Shown here piece after piece: positions 8,653 through 17,213 of a stretch of 64,000 bases of DNA (its first letter is position 1; every line of letters begins with the position of its first letter). The position numbers and the translations under genes were made by a program. The stretch is from Sanguibacter hominis ATCC BAA-789 (GTDB taxonomy: Bacteria; Actinomycetota; Actinomycetes; Actinomycetales; Cellulomonadaceae). The stretch lies in the NCBI RefSeq assembly GCF_012396185.1, contig NZ_JAAXOW010000003.1, forward strand, positions 1 through 64,000, written 5' to 3'. The notes beneath the pieces are model-generated. The model saw only the letters and a program-made list of their open reading frames with translations, was not told the origin of the DNA and made no database searches.

Positions 8653-9401
8653 GCATCGACTCCGTCCTCAGCCGCGTGGCCACGATCGAGTCGCTCGTGC
8701 GTTCGACGGGTGCTCGCAGCGGTGGTGTCCTCGGCTCGTCCGCGTTCGCGACCGGCGCGCCGGACACGACGTCGAGCACGTCGGCCGTCTCCGCGTCGTC
8801 GACGCAGTTCGCGCAGGCGCTCGCGGCGGCGGGTGAGACGACCGGCGCCCAGGACCCGACGGTCCCCGCAGCAGGCGCGACCGCCACGGGTCTCGTGGCG
8901 TCCGCCGAGAAGTACCTGGGCGTCCCGTACGTCTGGGGCGGTGAGACGACGGCCGGCATGGACTGCTCGGGCCTGGTACAGCGTGCGCTCGCCGACCTCG
9001 GCGTCGACGCCCCGCGCACGGCGCGCGAGCAGATGACGACGGGCACCCCGGTCGCGTCGCTCGACGAGGCGCTCCCGGGCGACCTCGTCGTGTTCGACGG
9101 CGGCTCGCACATCGGCATCTATGTCGGCGACAACCGCATGATCCACGCTCCGAAGCCGGGCAAGGTCGTCCAGGAGGCGGAGGTCTACGAGAAGCCGACC
9201 GCGATCCGGCGGGTCCTGCCGGGAGCCGCGAGCCAGAGCGCCACGACCACGGCGCTCATGTCCGCTCTCGCCTCGGTGGGAGCCACGAGCGGCGTGCCCG
9301 GCACGGGCGCCGCCGCGACCACGGACGCGCTGACCAGCGCAAGCACGTCCGTCGACGCGCAGCGACTCGCGCTGCAGATGCTGACAGGGAGTGCCGCATG
9401 A
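8649..9401 (+). CDS. NlpC/P60 peptidoglycan peptidase in flagellar operon
   Basis: This is a cell-wall peptidase of the NlpC/P60 family, which cleaves peptide stems of peptidoglycan. The ATG at 8649 gives 250 residues. The catalytic domain spans about 78-195 with the Cys in MDCSGLVQ, the His in GSHIGIYVG and a third polar residue in MIHAPKPG. The first ~75 residues are a Ser/Thr/Ala-rich region that does not look like a Sec or lipoprotein signal. It overlaps fliJ and fliK by 4 bases each. Position and lack of a signal suggest export through the flagellar apparatus to open the wall for the rod, as FlgJ does elsewhere; that is inference. Confidence 0.88.
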   Translation: MSIDSVLSRVATIESLVRSTGARSGGVLGSSAFATGAPDTTSSTSAVSASSTQFAQALAAAGETTGAQDPTVPAAGATATGLVASAEKYLGVPYVWGGETTAGMDCSGLVQRALADLGVDAPRTAREQMTTGTPVASLDEALPGDLVVFDGGSHIGIYVGDNRMIHAPKPGKVVQEAEVYEKPTAIRRVLPGAASQSATTTALMSALASVGATSGVPGTGAAATTDALTSASTSVDAQRLALQMLTGSAA

Positions 9402-10876
9402 CCGTCCAGATCTCCGTCGTGGACCTCAGGGCCGCGAGGCCCGCGGTCCCGGCGCCCGCTGCCGCGCGGACGGACGACGCCTTCGCGAGGACGCTCGACC
9501 GTGCGACGCAGGACCGCCAGCCTGCCGACGGTGCGGTGAGCGCTCGTCGTGAGGATCGTGCTCAGGCCGAGCGCGCTCTCGCGGACCGCGCGCAGCTCGC
9601 GCGCACCCAGGAGCGTGCGCAGGCTGACAGGTCGCGCGCCGAGCGTGCCCGTACGACGCGTGCTGACGCGGCCCGTGCTGACGCGGCGCGTGCTGACGCG
9701 GCGCGGGACGGCTCGCGGGCCGCGCGCGGGACGTCGTCGCGCGACGAGGTCCGCCCGCAGGCCGAGCATGACGACGCCGCCGTCACGGACGACACGACCA
9801 CGCAGGCAGCGTCGGACCAGGCTCCGACGGCGCCGGTCGCCGACGTCGAGACCCCCGTCGTTCCGGTCGTGGTCGGCACCGGGCTGACCGAGCCCACGCA
9901 GCAGCCGCTCGCCGAGGCGGGCGCCGAGGTGTCCGCCGTCGAGGCGACGCCTGTTGCGCCCGCGGACGAGACGGCGCAGCCTGTCGCCGCTGCCGCGCCG
10001 GCCGCTGCGCAGGCCGCCACCCCGGTCGTCGCGGCCGCCACCGTCGCCGCCCCGGCGGTCGACGAGCCGCAGGCCCCGGTCGCCGACGGCACCCGTGCGG
10101 CGGCTGCGCTCCAGCGCAGCGCCGCCCTCGGCAGCTCCACGGCCGCCCAGCCCGCAGGCCAGGCCGCACCGCTCACCCAGGACGCGACGCCCCAGCGTGT
10201 CGAGCCCGCGGCTCAGCAGCAGGTCGCCACGGCGACGCCGCAGCCCGACGCCGCAGCCGCCGCACCCGCGGTCGCCGCGATGCGCCCGGCCGGGGTCGAG
10301 CAGACGACCGGCCGTGCGTTGCCCGAGGGGTTCACCCCGGTCGGCGCGACCGCCGCGGCGAGCCCGACGCCGCAGGCCGCCCCGACGGCCCCGGCCGCAG
10401 CGCCCGCAGCTCCTGCCCGAACCGAGGCACCGCCGCTCGCCGAGCAGCTCCGTGCACCGCTCGCACGCCTGCGGGCGCTGCCCGCGGGCGACCACATGCT
10501 CACGCTCCGCGTCGAGCCGAAGGCGCTCGGGCCCGTCGAGGTCCGTGCGCACATCGGCGCTGACGGTGTCCGCATCGAGCTCGTCGGTGGGACCGACGCG
10601 GCGCGCGAGTCGCTCCGCGGGATCCTGCCCGAGCTCCGCCGCGACCTCGCCGCGACCGGCATGCAGGCCCAGCTCGACCTCGGCTCCGGCCGGTCCGACA
10701 GCCAGGGCGCCCAGCAGGGCAGCGGGCTCGACACCGACGGCGGCCGCGGCTCCGGTCGCCCCGAGGCCGCGCGCGGTGACGCGCGTGGTACGTCGGTCGA
10801 CACCGCGTCCGCGCCTGCACCGCGCCCCGACATCCTCCCGACCGACGGACGCTCCGGCGTCGACGTCCTCGCCTGA
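9398..10876 (+). CDS. fliK: Flagellar hook-length control protein FliK
   Basis: FliK measures hook length and switches export specificity through FlhB. The 492-residue protein has a long low-complexity Ala/Pro/Thr-rich ruler region (about 1-340) with a perfect RADAA repeat at DNA level (9659-9703). A conserved Flg_hook C-terminal domain follows at about 345-430 (LTLRVEPKALGPVEVRAHIG, then AARESLRGILPELRRDLA). The tail is Gly/Arg-rich. It overlaps the NlpC/P60 gene by 4 bases; flgD follows after 24 bases. Confidence 0.9.
   Translation: MTVQISVVDLRAARPAVPAPAAARTDDAFARTLDRATQDRQPADGAVSARREDRAQAERALADRAQLARTQERAQADRSRAERARTTRADAARADAARADAARDGSRAARGTSSRDEVRPQAEHDDAAVTDDTTTQAASDQAPTAPVADVETPVVPVVVGTGLTEPTQQPLAEAGAEVSAVEATPVAPADETAQPVAAAAPAAAQAATPVVAAATVAAPAVDEPQAPVADGTRAAAALQRSAALGSSTAAQPAGQAAPLTQDATPQRVEPAAQQQVATATPQPDAAAAAPAVAAMRPAGVEQTTGRALPEGFTPVGATAAASPTPQAAPTAPAAAPAAPARTEAPPLAEQLRAPLARLRALPAGDHMLTLRVEPKALGPVEVRAHIGADGVRIELVGGTDAARESLRGILPELRRDLAATGMQAQLDLGSGRSDSQGAQQGSGLDTDGGRGSGRPEAARGDARGTSVDTASAPAPRPDILPTDGRSGVDVLA
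9659..9703 (+). repeat. Three tandem 15-base repeats inside fliK
   Basis: Three consecutive copies of a 15-base unit (CGTGCTGACGCGGCC, then CGTGCTGACGCGGCG twice) encode RADAA three times in the fliK ruler region. Length changes by slippage would alter the protein in frame by five residues. Confidence 0.8.
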
Positions 10877-10900
10877 AGCTCCCCCGAAAGGACACGCACC

Positions 10901-11368
10901 ATGTCAATCAGCACCGAGGGTGTCGGCGGCGGCTACACGTCGATCCACGCCGGGAACACGGTCTCGAAGGCCAAGCAGACCCTCGACGGCGAGACCTTCC
11001 TCAACCTCCTCGTCGCGCAGCTGCGCTACCAGGACCCGAGCGCACCGATGGACACGACCGAGATGATGGCGCAGACCACGCAGCTCGCGTCCATGGAGAA
11101 GCTCACGTCGATCGCCGACGCGACCCTCGAGACGTTCGCGCTGCAGATGCGCGCGACCGCCGCCGAGTTCGTCGGCAAGGACGTGTCCTACACCGACGCC
11201 GAGGGCAAGACCGTCAACGGTCACGTCTCGAGCGTCTCGTTCGCGGGCGCCGTCCCCGAGCTCCTCGTCGACGGCGTGAAGGTCAGCCTCGACTCCGTCT
11301 CCGGGATCCTCGGCGCGCCCGCCGAGAAGCCCGCACCCACGACCCCCACCGACTCCTCCGCGTCCTAG
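10901..11368 (+). CDS. flgD: Flagellar hook assembly scaffold FlgD
   Basis: FlgD caps the growing hook and is later discarded. The 155-residue product contains the conserved N-terminal signature at about 29-65 (FLNLLVAQLRYQDPSAPMD, then TQLASMEKL) and a short region with ADAEGKTVNGHVSSVSF. It is shorter than the 220-230 residues of enterobacterial FlgD, and no full C-terminal beta domain is evident. A GAAAGGA site precedes the ATG. It is followed by flgE with a 28-base gap. Confidence 0.92.
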   Translation: MSISTEGVGGGYTSIHAGNTVSKAKQTLDGETFLNLLVAQLRYQDPSAPMDTTEMMAQTTQLASMEKLTSIADATLETFALQMRATAAEFVGKDVSYTDAEGKTVNGHVSSVSFAGAVPELLVDGVKVSLDSVSGILGAPAEKPAPTTPTDSSAS

Positions 11369-11396
11369 TCCGGCGTACCACCCGAAGGGAACCACC

Positions 11397-12575
11397 ATGC
11401 TTCGCTCGCTGTTCTCCGGCATCTCCGGGCTCCGCTCGCACCAGACGATGCTCGACGTCACCGGCAACAACATCGCCAACGTCAACACCACCGGCTTCAA
11501 GGCCTCGCAGACCCAGTTCCAGGACACGCTCAGCCAGGTCCTGACGAACGCGGGTGCGCCGACCGCCGACACCGGTGGCACGAACCCGGCCCAGGTCGGC
11601 CTCGGCGTCAAGGTCTCCGCGATCTCGACGAACTTCCAGCAGGGCGCCGCCCAGACGACGAACCGCTCGACCGACGTGATGATCTCGGGCGACGGCTTCT
11701 TCGCGGTCAAGAGCGGTGCGCAGACGTTCTACACCCGCAACGGCTCGTTCGACTTCGACGCGCAGGGTCGCCTCGTGACGTCGGAGGGTGCGTTCGTCCA
11801 GGGCTGGGCGGCTGACGCGGCCGGCGGGATCGACACCGCGGGTGCCCTGAGCAACCTCACGCTCCCGATGACCACGCTCGTCGGCGCGCAGCCGACGACG
11901 AACATCAAGTTCGGTGGCAACCTGCCGTCCGACGCGGCCGTCGGCACGGCGCTCGTGCGCGACGTCGAGGTGTTCGACAGCCTCGGCAACGCAGGCACCG
12001 TCTCCCTCACGTTCACGCGCACCGCGACCGGCTGGGGCGTGAGCGGCTCCGACGGGACGAACACGGTGACCGGCGCCGAGATGCAGTTCGACGCCTCGGG
12101 CGCCCTCACGGCCGGTGGCACGATCACGGTCGGCAGCCGCACGGTCGAGCTGGGCACCGTGACGGGCTACGCGGCCCTCACGACGGTCGAGGCGATCAGC
12201 AAGAACGGCTCGCAGGCCGGTGCCCTGCAGTCCTTCCAGATCAACGCTGACGGCACGATCATCGGCGCCTTCTCGAACGGCACCAAGCAGCCGGTCGGTC
12301 GCATCGCGATCGCGACGTTCGCCAACCCGGTCGGTCTGCAGAAGGCGGGCGGCTCGATGTACGAGACGTCGGTCAACTCCGGCGACCCGGCGGTCGGGGT
12401 GGCGGGTGCGGGCGGCCGTGGTGGCCTCATCGGTGGCGCGCTCGAGATGTCGAACGTGGACCTCTCCCAGGAGTTCACGAACCTGATCATCGCCCAGCGC
12501 GGCTTCCAGGCGAACTCGCGCGTGATCACCACGAGCGACGAGCTGCTCCAGGAGCTGGTCAACCTCAAGCGCTGA
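11397..12575 (+). CDS. flgE: Flagellar hook protein FlgE
   Basis: FlgE polymerises into the hook. The 392-residue product starts with the conserved LRSLFSGISGLRSHQTMLD and TGNNIANVNTTGFKA motifs. It has the GDGFFAVKSG segment typical of FlgE/F/G proteins at about 100. It ends in the C-terminal rod/hook motif (LIIAQRGFQANSRVITTSDEL). It is the only hook/distal-rod-type protein in the window, so some FlgG-like function could also reside here or elsewhere. It is the last gene of the operon before the bidirectional terminator. Confidence 0.93.
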   Translation: MLRSLFSGISGLRSHQTMLDVTGNNIANVNTTGFKASQTQFQDTLSQVLTNAGAPTADTGGTNPAQVGLGVKVSAISTNFQQGAAQTTNRSTDVMISGDGFFAVKSGAQTFYTRNGSFDFDAQGRLVTSEGAFVQGWAADAAGGIDTAGALSNLTLPMTTLVGAQPTTNIKFGGNLPSDAAVGTALVRDVEVFDSLGNAGTVSLTFTRTATGWGVSGSDGTNTVTGAEMQFDASGALTAGGTITVGSRTVELGTVTGYAALTTVEAISKNGSQAGALQSFQINADGTIIGAFSNGTKQPVGRIAIATFANPVGLQKAGGSMYETSVNSGDPAVGVAGAGGRGGLIGGALEMSNVDLSQEFTNLIIAQRGFQANSRVITTSDELLQELVNLKR

Positions 12576-12593
12576 CCCTCGGCCCACCGAGGC

Positions 12594-12640
12594 ACGAGAA
12601 GGGGGCGTGGTCGCCATCGGCGACCACGCCCCCTTCTCGT
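12594..12640. terminator. Bidirectional terminator between flgE and MCP
   Basis: A perfect 22-bp stem (12594-12615 with 12619-12640) with a 3-base loop lies between the convergent flgE and MCP stop codons. It can terminate both transcripts. Confidence 0.9.
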
Positions 12641-12652
12641 CGTCCTGCGCGG

Positions 12653-14299
12653 CTAGATGGTGAAGCCGGCGATCCGCTCGCGCAGGGTCGTCGACACGGC
12701 GGCGAGCTCGTCGATCGTGCCGCCCGAGCCGGACAGCGCGTCGCTCGACGAGGCCGTCGCCTGGGCGACGCCCCCGATGTTGACGGCGATGTCGGCCGAG
12801 CCGGTGGCGGCCTCGGAGACGGAGCGGGACATCTCGTTGGTGGTGGCGGTCTGCTCCTCGACGGCGGAGGCGATCGTGAGCTGGTAGTCGTTGATCTTGG
12901 CGATGACGGCGGAGATCTCGGTGATGGCGTGGACGGCGTTGTCGGTGTCGGCCTGGATGGCCTCGACCTTGCGGGCGATGTCCTCGGTGGCGCGTGCGGT
13001 CTCCTGGGCGAGGTCCTTGACCTCGGAGGCGACGACGGCGAAGCCCTTGCCGGCCTCGCCGGCGCGGGCGGCCTCGATCGTGGCGTTGAGGGCGAGGAGG
13101 TTGGTCTGCTCGGCGATCGAGGTGATGGACTTGACGACGTTGCCGATCTCCTGGCTGGAGGTGCCCAGGCGGGTGACGGTCACGGTCGCGTCGGCGGCCT
13201 GGGTGGTGGCGCGGTTGGCGACGTCGGCGGCCTCGGAGGCGTTCTGGGCGATCTCGCGGATGGAGGCGCCCATCTGCTCGGCGCCGGCGGCGACGGTCTG
13301 GACGTTGCGGGAGACCTGCTCGGCAGCGGCCGCGACGACGCCCGCGGCGGCGGAGGCCTCGTGCGCGCCGGAGGCGAGCTCGGAGTTGGTCGCGGCGAGG
13401 TCTTGGGCGCCTGCGGCGACCGCGCTGGCGTCGGCCGCGACGAGCTCGAGGGTCGCCCGGAGGTTCGCCTGAGCGGCCACGAGCGACGCGGCCATCTGAC
13501 CGATCTCGTCCTTCGCGGTGAAGTCGACCTCGCTCGTCAGGTCGCCCTCGGCGAGACGCTCGAGGGCGTCACGCACCGCGGCGACGGGCCGGCGGATCTG
13601 GCGCGTCACGAACACACCGAGCGCGAGCAGGACGGCCATGACGACGGCGATCGTCGCGATCATGACGGTCATCATGAGGGTCGAGCGTGCCGCGGCGTCG
13701 TCCTGGATGCGGTCGGCGGTCTGCGTGACCTGGACGGTCGTCTCGGAGAGCTCGGTGACGACCTCGGCGCCGAAGTTCGCCGCCTTGCCCGTGCGCAGGT
13801 AGTGCACGGTGAGCATGTCGCCCGAGATCGCAGCGGGGACGAGGCCGCGGGTCAGGACGTCGGCGTACTGGGTCCAGGCGGTCGTCAGGTGCTCCTGGTT
13901 CGACGACTGCTCGCCGGTCACCTCGACGAAGAGGGAGAAGAGCACGTCGAGCGACGCCGTGGCGCTCTGCGTGGCCGCCTCGACCTCGGCGGCGGCGTCG
14001 GTGCGCTGGTCCGCGGTCGACGCTGCGAGGTCGAGCGCGGCGGCGCGGGTTCGCCACACCTCGTTGTTGACGTCGAGGACGGCGTCGTGGAGCCGCTCGG
14101 TCACGTCCGCCATCGAGCCCATGCTCGTGCGTGCCTGGACCACGCCGACGGCGCCCGTCGCGCCGATCACGAGGCAGGCGACGAGCGCGCCGACGACGAG
14201 CCCCATGATCTTGGTGCGGATCGACACGTCACGGAGCCGGCTGGCGAGCGGTGTGCGGGCGGGACGGTCGTCGACCGTCTCTTCCGAGGGGGTGGACAC
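12653..14299 (-). CDS. Methyl-accepting chemotaxis protein
   Basis: This is a transmembrane chemoreceptor that signals to CheA/CheW. With the GTG at 14299 it has 548 residues: a first membrane helix at about 31-55, an extracytoplasmic four-helix-type ligand domain, a second helix at about 190-215, a HAMP region ([18 protein letters not shown]), and a signalling domain with the invariant hairpin [30 protein letters not shown]. The GTG is preceded by AGGAGA at good spacing. A longer in-frame ATG at 14359 lacks a ribosome site and adds a non-conserved stretch. It is transcribed against the flagellar operon; the ligand is unknown. Confidence 0.93.
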   Translation of the reverse strand: MSTPSEETVDDRPARTPLASRLRDVSIRTKIMGLVVGALVACLVIGATGAVGVVQARTSMGSMADVTERLHDAVLDVNNEVWRTRAAALDLAASTADQRTDAAAEVEAATQSATASLDVLFSLFVEVTGEQSSNQEHLTTAWTQYADVLTRGLVPAAISGDMLTVHYLRTGKAANFGAEVVTELSETTVQVTQTADRIQDDAAARSTLMMTVMIATIAVVMAVLLALGVFVTRQIRRPVAAVRDALERLAEGDLTSEVDFTAKDEIGQMAASLVAAQANLRATLELVAADASAVAAGAQDLAATNSELASGAHEASAAAGVVAAAAEQVSRNVQTVAAGAEQMGASIREIAQNASEAADVANRATTQAADATVTVTRLGTSSQEIGNVVKSITSIAEQTNLLALNATIEAARAGEAGKGFAVVASEVKDLAQETARATEDIARKVEAIQADTDNAVHAITEISAVIAKINDYQLTIASAVEEQTATTNEMSRSVSEAATGSADIAVNIGGVAQATASSSDALSGSGGTIDELAAVSTTLRERIAGFTI

Positions 14300-14366
14300 G
14301 ATGGTCTCCTCATGCTGGTGCTTGTGCGGTGGGGACGTGCAACACGTCACATCCCTCATGAGGTGT

Positions 14367-14393
14367 TCATCGGCCGACGGTGGGCGTGTTCAA
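14367..14393 (-). promoter_or_regulatory. Possible sigma-28-like promoter of MCP
   Basis: On the minus strand GCCGATGA (14374-14367) is a close match to the flagellar -10 element and is identical to the chvE element. The upstream tetramer at 15-base spacing is TTGA, which does not match the TCAN seen at the other sites. The call is therefore tentative. It would give a leader of about 60 bases before the GTG at 14299. Confidence 0.35.
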
Positions 14394-14469
14394 CAGGACT
14401 TCGAAAGCGTTTTCCCAGGGTGGGGCTGTCATCTTCGACAAAGGGGACACACCGGCTCTGGTCAATGTC

Positions 14470-14496
14470 TCATATCGCGGCCGGGGGCACCGATCT
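14470..14496 (+). promoter_or_regulatory. Sigma-28-like promoter of flbD-motAB-fliL
   Basis: TCAT at 14470-14473, 15 bases, then ACCGATCT at 14489-14496. It shares the -35 tetramer, spacing and CCGAT core with the other five sites. It lies 49 bases before the flbD ATG, in the gap divergent to the MCP gene. The -10 deviates from consensus in its last two positions. Confidence 0.6.
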
Positions 14497-14545
14497 GGCT
14501 CGTGACGGTTCATGGACGGACCGGTGACGACACCAAGGATCGGTG

Positions 14546-14833
14546 ATGGTTGTGATTGTTGTGACGCGCCTGAACGGGCCGCGCTTCGCGGTGAACCCGG
14601 ATCTGGTGCAGCGTATCGACAGTGCGCCCGACACGATCCTGACGCTGATGGACGGCACCAAGTACATCGTCCAGGAGGACATGGAGACGGTGATCGACCT
14701 CGTGGTCGACTACCGGGCCCGGCTCGTCGCGCGTGCGCAGGAGCTGCAGGCAGAGTCCATGTACGACCAGACGACCGAGCGGCCGTCCGGGTTGAGCGTC
14801 GTGCCCACCCTCACCGACGACGAGAGGTCCTGA
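14546..14833 (+). CDS. flbD: Flagellar protein FlbD
   Basis: This is a small FlbD-family protein encoded next to motAB in many Gram-positive and spirochaete flagellar operons; its biochemical role is not established. The 95-residue product has the family pattern VTRLNGPRFAVNPDLVQRI, TILTLMDGTKYIVQEDMETV, then a C-terminal helix and a Ser/Thr/Asp-rich tail. The ATG at 14546 sits six bases after AAGGA. A GTG at 14543 is possible but too close. motA follows three bases after the stop. Confidence 0.9.
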   Translation: MVVIVVTRLNGPRFAVNPDLVQRIDSAPDTILTLMDGTKYIVQEDMETVIDLVVDYRARLVARAQELQAESMYDQTTERPSGLSVVPTLTDDERS

Positions 14834-14836
14834 CGC

Positions 14837-15604
14837 ATGGATCCGGCAACCATCATCGGGCTCGTGGTGAGCTTCGGCGGGATCATCGCGATGATCTACC
14901 TCGAGGGCTCCCAGATCCAGAGCATCTTGCTCCCTGCCCCCATGATCCTCGTGTTCGGCGCGACGATCGGCGCAGCCCTCGCGAGCTCGACGCTCGTCGA
15001 CTTCAAGGGCGCGATGCGGGCGATCCCGCGGGCGTTCACGGCGAAGGTGCCCTCTCCGGACGCGTCGATCGAGCGCATCGTGCAGCTCGCCGACCGCGCC
15101 CGCCGCGAGGGCCTGCTCGCGCTCGAGGACGAGGCGCGCACGATCGACGACCCGTTCCTGCGCGACGGTCTGCGTGCCGCGATCGACGGCACGGACCCGG
15201 AGGACCTGCGGGTCATCCTCGAGGACCGCATCGACGCGAAGCGTCGCGCCGACAAGGTCATCTACAAGTTCTTCAACACGATGGGTGGATACGCCCCGAC
15301 GATCGGCATCGTCGGCACCGTCGTCTCGCTCGTGCACGTGCTGTCCAACCTCGCGAGCCCGGACGAGCTCGGGCACATGATCGCCGCGGCCTTCGTCGCG
15401 ACCCTCTGGGGCCTCGCGAGCGCCAACCTCATGTGGTTGCCGCTCGGCGGCCGTCTCGCCCGCATCTCCGATCTCGAGTGCGCTCAGATGGAGATCGTCC
15501 TCGAGGGCCTGCTCTCCGTGCAGTCGGGTGCCAACCCGCGCCTCGTCGGTGAGCGCCTGCGCAGCCTCCTGCCGCCCGGCCAGCAGGTCAAGGACGCAGC
15601 ATGA
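14837..15604 (+). CDS. motA: Flagellar motor stator protein MotA
   Basis: MotA is the proton-channel stator subunit that presses on FliG. The 255-residue product has four membrane helices: IIGLVVSFGGIIAMIYL at the start, PMILVFGATIGAALAS, then TIGIVGTVVSLVHVLSNL and MIAAAFVATLWGLASANLM. A long cytoplasmic loop lies between helices 2 and 3. The stop overlaps the motB start by 4 bases. Confidence 0.95.
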   Translation: MDPATIIGLVVSFGGIIAMIYLEGSQIQSILLPAPMILVFGATIGAALASSTLVDFKGAMRAIPRAFTAKVPSPDASIERIVQLADRARREGLLALEDEARTIDDPFLRDGLRAAIDGTDPEDLRVILEDRIDAKRRADKVIYKFFNTMGGYAPTIGIVGTVVSLVHVLSNLASPDELGHMIAAAFVATLWGLASANLMWLPLGGRLARISDLECAQMEIVLEGLLSVQSGANPRLVGERLRSLLPPGQQVKDAA

Positions 15605-16533
15605 GCAGGCGTCGCAAGCGGGTCGAGGAGGAGGAGCACGAGAACCACGAGCGGTGGGCCGTCTCCTACTCCGACATGATGACGGTGCTCATGGCGCTGT
15701 TCCTCGTCATGTACGCGATCAGCACCGTCGACCAGACGAAGTACGAGGAGCTCGCGCAGTCGCTCTCGTCCGGGTTCGGTGCGGGAGACTCGGTCGTCCT
15801 CGTCGACAAGGCCGGGCTGATGAACGAGCACGGCGAGGTCATGAACGTCAAGGACATCAACGACATCGCGCCGAGCATCTCGTCGGGCGTCGTCACGGGA
15901 TCGTTCGACGGCTCCGAGGGTGAGTTCTCGGCCCAGGACTACGCCGAGGCCGAGGCCGAGTACGACCACCTCGAGGAGATCCGCGACCACATCGAGGAGA
16001 ACCTCGCGCGCGTCAAGCTGTCGGACGCCGTCACGTTCCGCATCACCGAGCGTGGGCTCGTCGTCGGCATGATCACGACCGACGTCTTCTTCGACACCGC
16101 GTCGAACGAGCTGACGAAGACGTCGCGCAAGGTGATCGACGCCGTCGGCAAGCCGCTGCGGACGATCAACAACGAGATCGCGATCGAGGGGCACGCGGAC
16201 ATCGTCCCGACCGGCTCGACCGCGAAGACCAACTGGGAGCTGTCGTCTGCACGTGCGACGACCGTCCTGCGTCGCATGGTCGAGAAGTCGCGGCTGGAGC
16301 CCGCGCGGATGTCTGCCGTCGGCTTCGGCGACGCCCGCCCGCTCGTCGACAAGACCGACACGAAGTCGCTCGCGGCCAACCGCCGTGCCGACGTCGTCGT
16401 GCTCAGCGACAAGCCCGAACGCATCCGTGAGCTGCTCACGGTCGTCGACGAGAACCGCAAGAAGAAGAGCTCGGCCGTGCAGGACGGCGAGGCCACGGCC
16501 GCAGCCCCCGCGAGCCAGCAGGAGAAGGAGTAG
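15601..16533 (+). CDS. motB: Flagellar motor stator protein MotB
   Basis: MotB anchors the stator to peptidoglycan and carries the proton-binding aspartate. The product is 310 residues. A charged cytoplasmic N-terminus leads into one membrane helix containing Asp25 (VSYSDMMTVLMALFLVMYAI), matching the essential Asp32 of E. coli MotB. The OmpA-like peptidoglycan-binding domain is at about 165-280 (IEGHADIVPTGSTAKTNWEL). A Lys/Glu-rich tail ends the protein. It is translationally coupled to motA; fliL starts two bases after the stop. Confidence 0.95.
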   Translation: MSRRRKRVEEEEHENHERWAVSYSDMMTVLMALFLVMYAISTVDQTKYEELAQSLSSGFGAGDSVVLVDKAGLMNEHGEVMNVKDINDIAPSISSGVVTGSFDGSEGEFSAQDYAEAEAEYDHLEEIRDHIEENLARVKLSDAVTFRITERGLVVGMITTDVFFDTASNELTKTSRKVIDAVGKPLRTINNEIAIEGHADIVPTGSTAKTNWELSSARATTVLRRMVEKSRLEPARMSAVGFGDARPLVDKTDTKSLAANRRADVVVLSDKPERIRELLTVVDENRKKKSSAVQDGEATAAAPASQQEKE

Positions 16534-16535
16534 CC

Positions 16536-17063
16536 ATGGCCGTCGTCGAGCAGCGCGTGATGGGCGCCAAGCCCAAGATCGGCGCGAACAAGATCCAGCC
16601 GCGCGAGCGCACGGAGACCGCTGCCCCCGAGCCCGAGTCCACCGAGAAGGCCAAGGGGCGCGGCAAGCTGCCGTGGATCGTCGTCGGCGTCCTCGTCGTC
16701 GCGGTCCTCGCGGGAGCCGCCTACTTCTTCCTCGTCGCAGGCAAGGACGACGGCGCCGCGAAGGAGCCGCCCGCGCCCGTCGCGGGCGAGATGGTGACCC
16801 TCGAGTCGATGAACATCAACCTCGACGGCAACCACTACCTCCGCATCGGCCTGGGCCTCCAGCTCACCGAGGAGGCCCACGAGATCGACCTCGTCAAGGC
16901 CCAGGACGCCACCATCGCGCTCTTCTCCGGCCGGCCGGTCACCGAGATCAAGAGCGCGGAAGGGCGTGCCGCGCTCAAGAACGAGCTGACCGCCTCGCTC
17001 CAGGAGATCTATGGGGCGGACCAGGTCATGGGCGTCTACTACACGGACTTCGTCGCCCAGTAG
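16536..17063 (+). CDS. fliL: Flagellar basal-body-associated protein FliL
   Basis: FliL surrounds or stabilises stator units. The 175-residue product has a cytoplasmic N-terminus of about 45 residues, one membrane helix (PWIVVGVLVVAVLAGAAYFF), and an outside domain with ESMNINLDGNHYLRIGLGLQL and DQVMGVYYTDFVAQ at the end, typical for FliL. It is the last gene of the unit and is followed within six bases by a strong hairpin. Confidence 0.93.
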   Translation: MAVVEQRVMGAKPKIGANKIQPRERTETAAPEPESTEKAKGRGKLPWIVVGVLVVAVLAGAAYFFLVAGKDDGAAKEPPAPVAGEMVTLESMNINLDGNHYLRIGLGLQLTEEAHEIDLVKAQDATIALFSGRPVTEIKSAEGRAALKNELTASLQEIYGADQVMGVYYTDFVAQ

Positions 17064-17068
17064 CCGCA

Positions 17069-17106
17069 CGCGGTGGCAGGCGCGCGGTTCCGCGCCTGCC
17101 ACCGCG
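17069..17106 (+). terminator. Terminator after fliL
   Basis: A perfect 16-bp stem (17069-17084 with 17091-17106) with a 6-base loop starts six bases after the fliL stop. It separates the flbD-motAB-fliL unit from fliM, which has its own promoter. Confidence 0.85.
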
Positions 17107-17178
17107 ACCGGCCCGCGGCTGGCGGAGCGGTCGACGCCCGCACGTCGACGCGCTCTGCGCGTGGCGCCGCAGTACTTC

Positions 17179-17205
17179 TCATTTCGGACGCGCCTGTGCC
17201 GATCG
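17179..17205 (+). promoter_or_regulatory. Sigma-28-like promoter of fliM operon
   Basis: TCAT at 17179-17182, 15 bases, then GCCGATCG at 17198-17205. The -10 ends only 8 bases before the fliM GTG at 17214. Transcription would start at or next to the start codon, giving a leaderless or near-leaderless mRNA. The site lies directly after the fliL terminator. Confidence 0.65.
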
Positions 17206-17213
17206 AGGTTGTC

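Noticed and set aside
14299-14359. Longer start for the minus-strand MCP (ATG at 14359)
   Set aside because: There is no ribosome site before it, the added residues are unlike a receptor N-terminus, and GTG 14299 has AGGAGA at good spacing.
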